Source of the DNA: Zobellia roscoffensis
GTDB taxonomy: Bacteria > Bacteroidota > Bacteroidia > Flavobacteriales > Flavobacteriaceae
DNA: 64,000 nt
Direction: 5' to 3'
NCBI RefSeq assembly: GCF_015330165.1
Contig: NZ_JADDXT010000002.1
Location: forward strand, 2,507,646-2,571,645
Under the pieces are notes generated by a model. That model saw only the letters and a list, made by a program, of their open reading frames with translations. It was not told the DNA's origin and made no database searches. The translations under genes were made by a program, and so were the position numbers. The first letter of the stretch is position 1, and each line of letters starts with the position of its first letter. Positions 60,146-64,000 of the stretch are shown here, one piece after another.

Positions 60146-62374
60146 TTAGTCTCTTCTAGGTTTACGATCACGGTTATCTCTACCACCTCGTCTGTCATCT
60201 CTACCACGACCACGATCTTTATCGTTACGTGGTGGTCTTTCTACAAAACCTTCTGGTTTAGGTAAAAGTGCTTTTCTAGAAACCTTTTCTTTACGGGTTC
60301 TTGGGTCGGTACCTAAGTACTTCACATCAAAAACGTCACCCATGTTCACAACATCGGTAACATTTTCAGTTCTTTCCCATGCTAATTCTGATACGTGTAA
60401 CAATACTTCGTTGCCTGGGGCATCTTGGTATTCTACAACAGCACCAAAGTCTAGCATTTTAATGACTTTAACTTCGTAAGCACTTCCTACTTCAGGTTTG
60501 AATAGAAGAGAGTCTATTTTTGCCATAACGGCATCAATACCTTTGCTACCTACACCTAAAATTTCTACGATACCTTCTTCGGTAACTGGATCTTCGTTTA
60601 TAACGATAGTAGTCTCAGTTTCTTTTTGCATCTCTTGAATCACTTTTCCTCCTGGTCCAATCAACGCTCCAATAAATTCATTAGGAATACGTCTAGTAAC
60701 CATAGTAGGAGCATGATCCTTAACTTCTGCAGCTGGAGCGGAAATAGTATCCGTCAATTTACCTAAGATATGTAAACGACCATCTCTAGCTTGTTGCAAT
60801 GCATTTACGAGAATCTCGTAAGACAGACCTTTTACTTTAATATCCATCTGACAAGCAGTAATACCATCTGCAGTACCGGTTACTTTAAAGTCCATGTCAC
60901 CTAAGTGATCTTCATCACCTAAGATATCAGAAAGAACAGCATACTTTCCAGAGTCTGCATCAGAAATCAATCCCATTGCAATACCGGAAACTGGTTTTTT
61001 TAATTGAACTCCAGCGTCCATCATTGCCATTGTTCCGGCACAAACAGTAGCCATAGAAGAAGAACCGTTAGATTCCAATACTTCTGAAACTACACGAACC
61101 GTATAAGGACAATCTGCTGGAATCATTCCTTTTAATGCACGTTGGGCCAAGTTACCGTGACCTACTTCTCTACGGGAAGTACCACGAATAGGTCTTGCTT
61201 CACCAGTTGAGAAAGGAGGGAAGTTATAATGCAAGTAGAAATTCTCTTCACCTTCATAAGATGGCATGTCTATTTTGTTGGCATCTCTAGATGTTCCTAA
61301 AGTTACCGTAGCCAACGCCTGAGTTTCTCCACGTGTAAATATAGACGAACCATGCGTAGATGGTAAGTAATCTACCTCACACCAAATAGGTCTGATTTCA
61401 GTAGTCTTACGACCATCCAAACGTAGACCTTCGTTCAATGTCAAATCTCTAACAGCTGCTTTTTCAGCTTTACTGTAGTATTTAGAGATTAAGCTACCGT
61501 AATCGGCTTGCTCCTCTTCCGAGAACGATGCTTTTATTTCTTCTTTTATTTCACCAAATGCAGCGCTACGCTCATGTTTTGCCGAACCTGCTTGTGCTAC
61601 GGCATATACTTTGTCGTATGCCATATCGTGAATTTTCTTGGCTAGTTCTGCATCTTCGCGTTCTGGCTCGTACTCACGTACTTCTTTTTTGCCGAAAGCC
61701 TTAGCTAAAGCTTCCTGAGCGGCACATTGTACCTTGATAGCTTCATGTGCGAATTTAATGGCTTCGGTCATTTCTTCTTCAGAAATCTCATCCATCTCTC
61801 CTTCAACCATCATTACAGAATCAGCAGAAGCACCGATCATCATATCAATGTCGGATTCGGCCAATTGAGCTCTAGTTGGGTTGATAACGAATTTACCGTC
61901 TACGCGAGCAACTCTAGCTTCTGATATAGCACATTCAAACGGAAAATCCGATAATTGAATTGCAGCAGATGCAGCCAAACCGGCCATCGCATCTGGCATA
62001 ACATCCTCATCATGAGACATTAATTGAATCATCACTTGGGTTTCAGAGTGATAATCTTTTGGGAAAAGTGGACGAAGTACACGGTCTACCAAACGCATGG
62101 TCAATACTTCACCATCACTAGGTCTTGCTTCTCTTTTGAAGAAACCACCTGGGTAACGCCCCGCGGCTGCAAATTTTTCGCGGTAATCTACCGTTAATGG
62201 AAGAAAGTCAACATCACTTTGTTTGTAGTTGGAAACAACCGTACACAATAGCATACATTTTCCTGATTGAACAACAACAGAACCGTGGGCCTGCTTTGCC
62301 AATTTTCCAGTTTCGATAGAAATTTCCCTACCGTCACCAAGGTCTATGACCTCTTTAAATACTTTTGGAATCAT
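60146..62374 (-). CDS. pnp: Polynucleotide phosphorylase
   Basis: A 3'-5' phosphorolytic exoribonuclease. The 742 residues include two RNase PH-like cores (the second with LRLDGRKTTEIRPIW, THGSSIFTRGETQALATV and RREVGHGNLAQRAL), a KH domain (NEFIGALIGPGGKVIQEMQ, near 570) and an S1 domain (EVLLHVSELAW). The end is a basic RG/RD-rich tail (RGRGRDDRRGGRDNRDRKPRRD in part), absent from E. coli PNPase and probably RNA-binding. It is followed by its own terminator and preceded by rpsO. Confidence 0.97.
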   Translation of the reverse strand: MIPKVFKEVIDLGDGREISIETGKLAKQAHGSVVVQSGKCMLLCTVVSNYKQSDVDFLPLTVDYREKFAAAGRYPGGFFKREARPSDGEVLTMRLVDRVLRPLFPKDYHSETQVMIQLMSHDEDVMPDAMAGLAASAAIQLSDFPFECAISEARVARVDGKFVINPTRAQLAESDIDMMIGASADSVMMVEGEMDEISEEEMTEAIKFAHEAIKVQCAAQEALAKAFGKKEVREYEPEREDAELAKKIHDMAYDKVYAVAQAGSAKHERSAAFGEIKEEIKASFSEEEQADYGSLISKYYSKAEKAAVRDLTLNEGLRLDGRKTTEIRPIWCEVDYLPSTHGSSIFTRGETQALATVTLGTSRDANKIDMPSYEGEENFYLHYNFPPFSTGEARPIRGTSRREVGHGNLAQRALKGMIPADCPYTVRVVSEVLESNGSSSMATVCAGTMAMMDAGVQLKKPVSGIAMGLISDADSGKYAVLSDILGDEDHLGDMDFKVTGTADGITACQMDIKVKGLSYEILVNALQQARDGRLHILGKLTDTISAPAAEVKDHAPTMVTRRIPNEFIGALIGPGGKVIQEMQKETETTIVINEDPVTEEGIVEILGVGSKGIDAVMAKIDSLLFKPEVGSAYEVKVIKMLDFGAVVEYQDAPGNEVLLHVSELAWERTENVTDVVNMGDVFDVKYLGTDPRTRKEKVSRKALLPKPEGFVERPPRNDKDRGRGRDDRRGGRDNRDRKPRRD

Positions 62375-62519
62375 AAATTTTAATTAAATACGCCAACGGG
62401 CGAATTGTTAAACAATGGTCTTATCGACTTATTACGGTCGAAGTTGTTGTGTTGTGTTGACCAATGAAAAACTGGGTGCAGCTTTTTGTAAAAAATCCTA
62501 ATTATTTAGGATGACTAAT

Positions 62520-62554
62520 ATATAAAAAAAAAGGGCTGAAATTTTCAGCCCTTT
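62520..62554 (-). terminator. Terminator between rpsO and pnp
   Basis: AAGGGCTGAA (62531-62540) with TTCAGCCCTT (62544-62553), followed on the minus strand by a run of T. It lies 10 bp after the rpsO stop, so rpsO is largely transcribed separately from pnp. Confidence 0.88.
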
Positions 62555-62563
62555 ATAAAATAC

Positions 62564-62833
62564 TTATTTTCTAATACCTAGTTCTTTAATAAGCTCACGA
62601 TACTTAACAATATCGTTCTTTATCATGTAATCAAGTAGGCTTCTTCTTTTACCTACCAGTTTTACCAATGAACGCTCAGTGTTGTAATCTTTGTGGTTCT
62701 TTTTTAAGTGACCGGTTAGGTGATTAATTCTGTGTGTGAACAAAGCGATTTGGCCTTCTGTAGAACCTGTGTTTGTTTCACTACCGCCGTGTTTCTTAAA
62801 GATTTCGGCTTTTACTTCTTTTGTTAAATACAT
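62564..62833 (-). CDS. rpsO: Ribosomal protein S15
   Basis: A primary 30S assembly protein binding the 16S central domain. The 89 residues show GSEGQIALFTHRINHLTGHLK-type sequence (GSTEGQIALFTHRI), NTERSLVKLVGKRRSLLDYM and the usual C-terminus IKELGIRK. Length is exactly that of the family. Confidence 0.97.
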   Translation of the reverse strand: MYLTKEVKAEIFKKHGGSETNTGSTEGQIALFTHRINHLTGHLKKNHKDYNTERSLVKLVGKRRSLLDYMIKNDIVKYRELIKELGIRK

Positions 62834-62887
62834 TCCAATATTGTTTTAAATGATTTTTATGTATATGACTGATTTTCAATCAAGCTG

Positions 62888-62917
62888 CAAAGATACGATT
62901 TATGTGCATAAAACAAA
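62888..62917 (-). promoter_or_regulatory. Full Bacteroidota-type promoter of rpsO
   Basis: On the minus strand TTTG (62917-62914) and TATCTTTG (62895-62888) are separated by exactly 18 nt, fitting the TTG / TAnnTTTG consensus. The start codon lies about 55 bp downstream. This is the best promoter in the window. Confidence 0.8.
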
Positions 62918-63077
62918 TGATTTGTACAATTAAATGTATTGTGTCCTTGGTAGACAAAATAAAACTTTGTGATATAGGAAAAACCGATTACTAATACCGT
63001 GCGTATATTATTATAGTAATAATGGCGGCCTATTGATTAGAACACTCATATAGGCTTAAGTCCCCCCAAAAAATGAT

Positions 63078-64000
63078 ATGATTATGAATTTGAAATTTTT
63101 TACAGGTATTTTCTTGGCATTAGCTTTTGTTGCTTGCGACGAAGATGAAACAAAAGAACCTGAAACAACGGATACTGCTCCGAATGTAATAGGTATGAAC
63201 TTTTTAAAAAGTACGCAATCTTTTGATGAGACCTATGCCGTGCTCAAAGCTAGTTTAGAGGCGAATGATAATATTAAAATCGTAGCGGAGGTTGATCACG
63301 CAGCTAACGCAGCTTCTGTAGGATTGGAGTTGAACCCGACAAAAATAATTTTCTTTGGCAATCCTAATTTAGGAACGCCATTGATGCAGGTAAACCAACA
63401 GGCCGGATTGGATTTGCCACAACGTATTTTAGTCTATCAAAATGATAGTGAAGAAGTTTATGTAGGATATAATTCTACAGTTTATTTGGCTAACCGTCAT
63501 ACGCTTGGTGATGTGTCTACATTATCGGCTATTGCGGGTGCATTGAAGAATTTAAGTGAAAATGCGGGCGTTGAAGAAGTAACGGAACAGCCCAGCGAAG
63601 TAATTGCAGATTATAATGTGTTTACAGTTGCAAGTCCAGAAACATTTGACGCTACCTACGAAGGTATAATGAGTGTGATTGATGAGAATCCAAATCTTAA
63701 AATCGTTGCGGAGTTAGATCATCAAGCCAACGCAGCCAATGTTGAGTTGGAATTGTTACCTACTAAAGTAATTATTTTTGGTAACCCAAAGTTGGGAACG
63801 CCGTTAATGCAAGACAAGCAAACTTCAGCACTAGATTTGCCGCAAAAGATATTGGTGTATCAAAATTCGGAGGGCGGGGTAAAAATTGCTTTTAACAGTC
63901 CTGAGCTATTTATGTCAAGACATGGTGTTACGGATAATGACGCTACTTTAGAAACTATTTTAGCTGCATTACAAGGTATTGCTACATCTATAAACCAATA
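63078..64000 (+). CDS. Lipoprotein with two DUF302 domains (3' end just outside the window)
   Basis: Read directly from the sequence; the frame is open to the edge and the last two bases (ta) suggest the stop is at 64001. The 307 visible residues begin MIMNLKFFTGIFLALAFVAC (lipobox FVAC), then an acidic linker. Two DUF302 domains follow: the first near residues 40-160 and the second near 180-300. The shared blocks FFGNPNLGTPLMQ and IFGNPKLGTPLMQ, and DLPQRILVYQN and DLPQKILVYQN, are almost identical. DUF302 folds are thought to bind small ligands or metals, with no clear function. Confidence 0.85.
   Translation, partial: MIMNLKFFTGIFLALAFVACDEDETKEPETTDTAPNVIGMNFLKSTQSFDETYAVLKASLEANDNIKIVAEVDHAANAASVGLELNPTKIIFFGNPNLGTPLMQVNQQAGLDLPQRILVYQNDSEEVYVGYNSTVYLANRHTLGDVSTLSAIAGALKNLSENAGVEEVTEQPSEVIADYNVFTVASPETFDATYEGIMSVIDENPNLKIVAELDHQANAANVELELLPTKVIIFGNPKLGTPLMQDKQTSALDLPQKILVYQNSEGGVKIAFNSPELFMSRHGVTDNDATLETILAALQGIATSINQ

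Noticed and set aside
1..64000. CRISPR arrays, insertion sequences, prophage, restriction or other named defence systems
   Set aside because: No regular repeat-spacer pattern, transposase, phage structural gene or defence nuclease was seen on either strand.

Overview
The window reads as chromosome of a marine-type member of the Flavobacteriaceae (Bacteroidota). The evidence is the gliding genes gldB and gldC, a short primary sigma factor without region 1.1, promoter-like boxes of the Bacteroidota form TAnnTTTG, many lipoproteins with Cys lipoboxes, a SusC-like outer-membrane receptor, and an A+T-rich base composition. I do not assign a genus. Most of the window is core genome. The accessory parts are about 29.6-33.1 kb and 36.0-40.9 kb, followed by a metal-efflux locus.

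Layout. 0-12 kb: a membrane protein with an internal repeat, a secreted sorbosone-dehydrogenase-like lipoprotein, dnaG (with its usual zinc ligands replaced), an atypical LuxR-type regulator (Glu at the phospho-acceptor position), nadE, gldB-gldC, a pirin, a PhoD-like phosphatase, a subclass B1 metallo-beta-lactamase with every zinc ligand, engB and an alpha/beta hydrolase. 12.2-28 kb: an intact division and cell-wall (dcw) cluster, mraZ-rsmH-ftsL-ftsI-murE-mraY-murD-ftsW-murG-murC-ftsQ-ftsA-ftsZ, tightly packed, preceded by three MraZ-type operator repeats exactly 10 bp apart and closed by a strong terminator. A yqeY-like gene and tRNA-Arg(TCG) follow. 28.6-36 kb: dus, a methyltransferase, a secreted four-domain ABM/SnoaL protein, an MBL-fold lipoprotein with a poly-Asp tract, and cydAB with a small membrane gene.

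36-40.9 kb is a run of small accessory genes on one strand (DJ-1/PfpI, DUF1801, SRPBCC, lipocalin-like, membrane protein, CPBP protease). They are separated by about 190-bp structured repeats that share two hairpins whose sequences covary and whose ends carry GCCAAC / GTTRGC. The arrangement resembles gene cassettes but the ends do not match canonical integron attC sites, and no integrase is visible. This is the part of the window most likely to hold something undescribed.

40.9-52.1 kb is a metal-handling locus: a small secreted Cys/His-rich protein, a CusA-type pump fused to its own TolC-like channel (with a signal-peptide-like segment at the junction), a His-rich CusB adaptor, a CPC-type P-type ATPase, a TonB-dependent receptor and a PepSY membrane protein. 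A two-component pair (TPR sensor kinase and NarL-type regulator) converges on it. 54.7-64 kb returns to housekeeping: a YpdA-type reductase, rpe, an adenosine deaminase, trmL, a VF530 protein, rpoD, pnp and rpsO. A lipoprotein with two DUF302 domains runs off the right edge.
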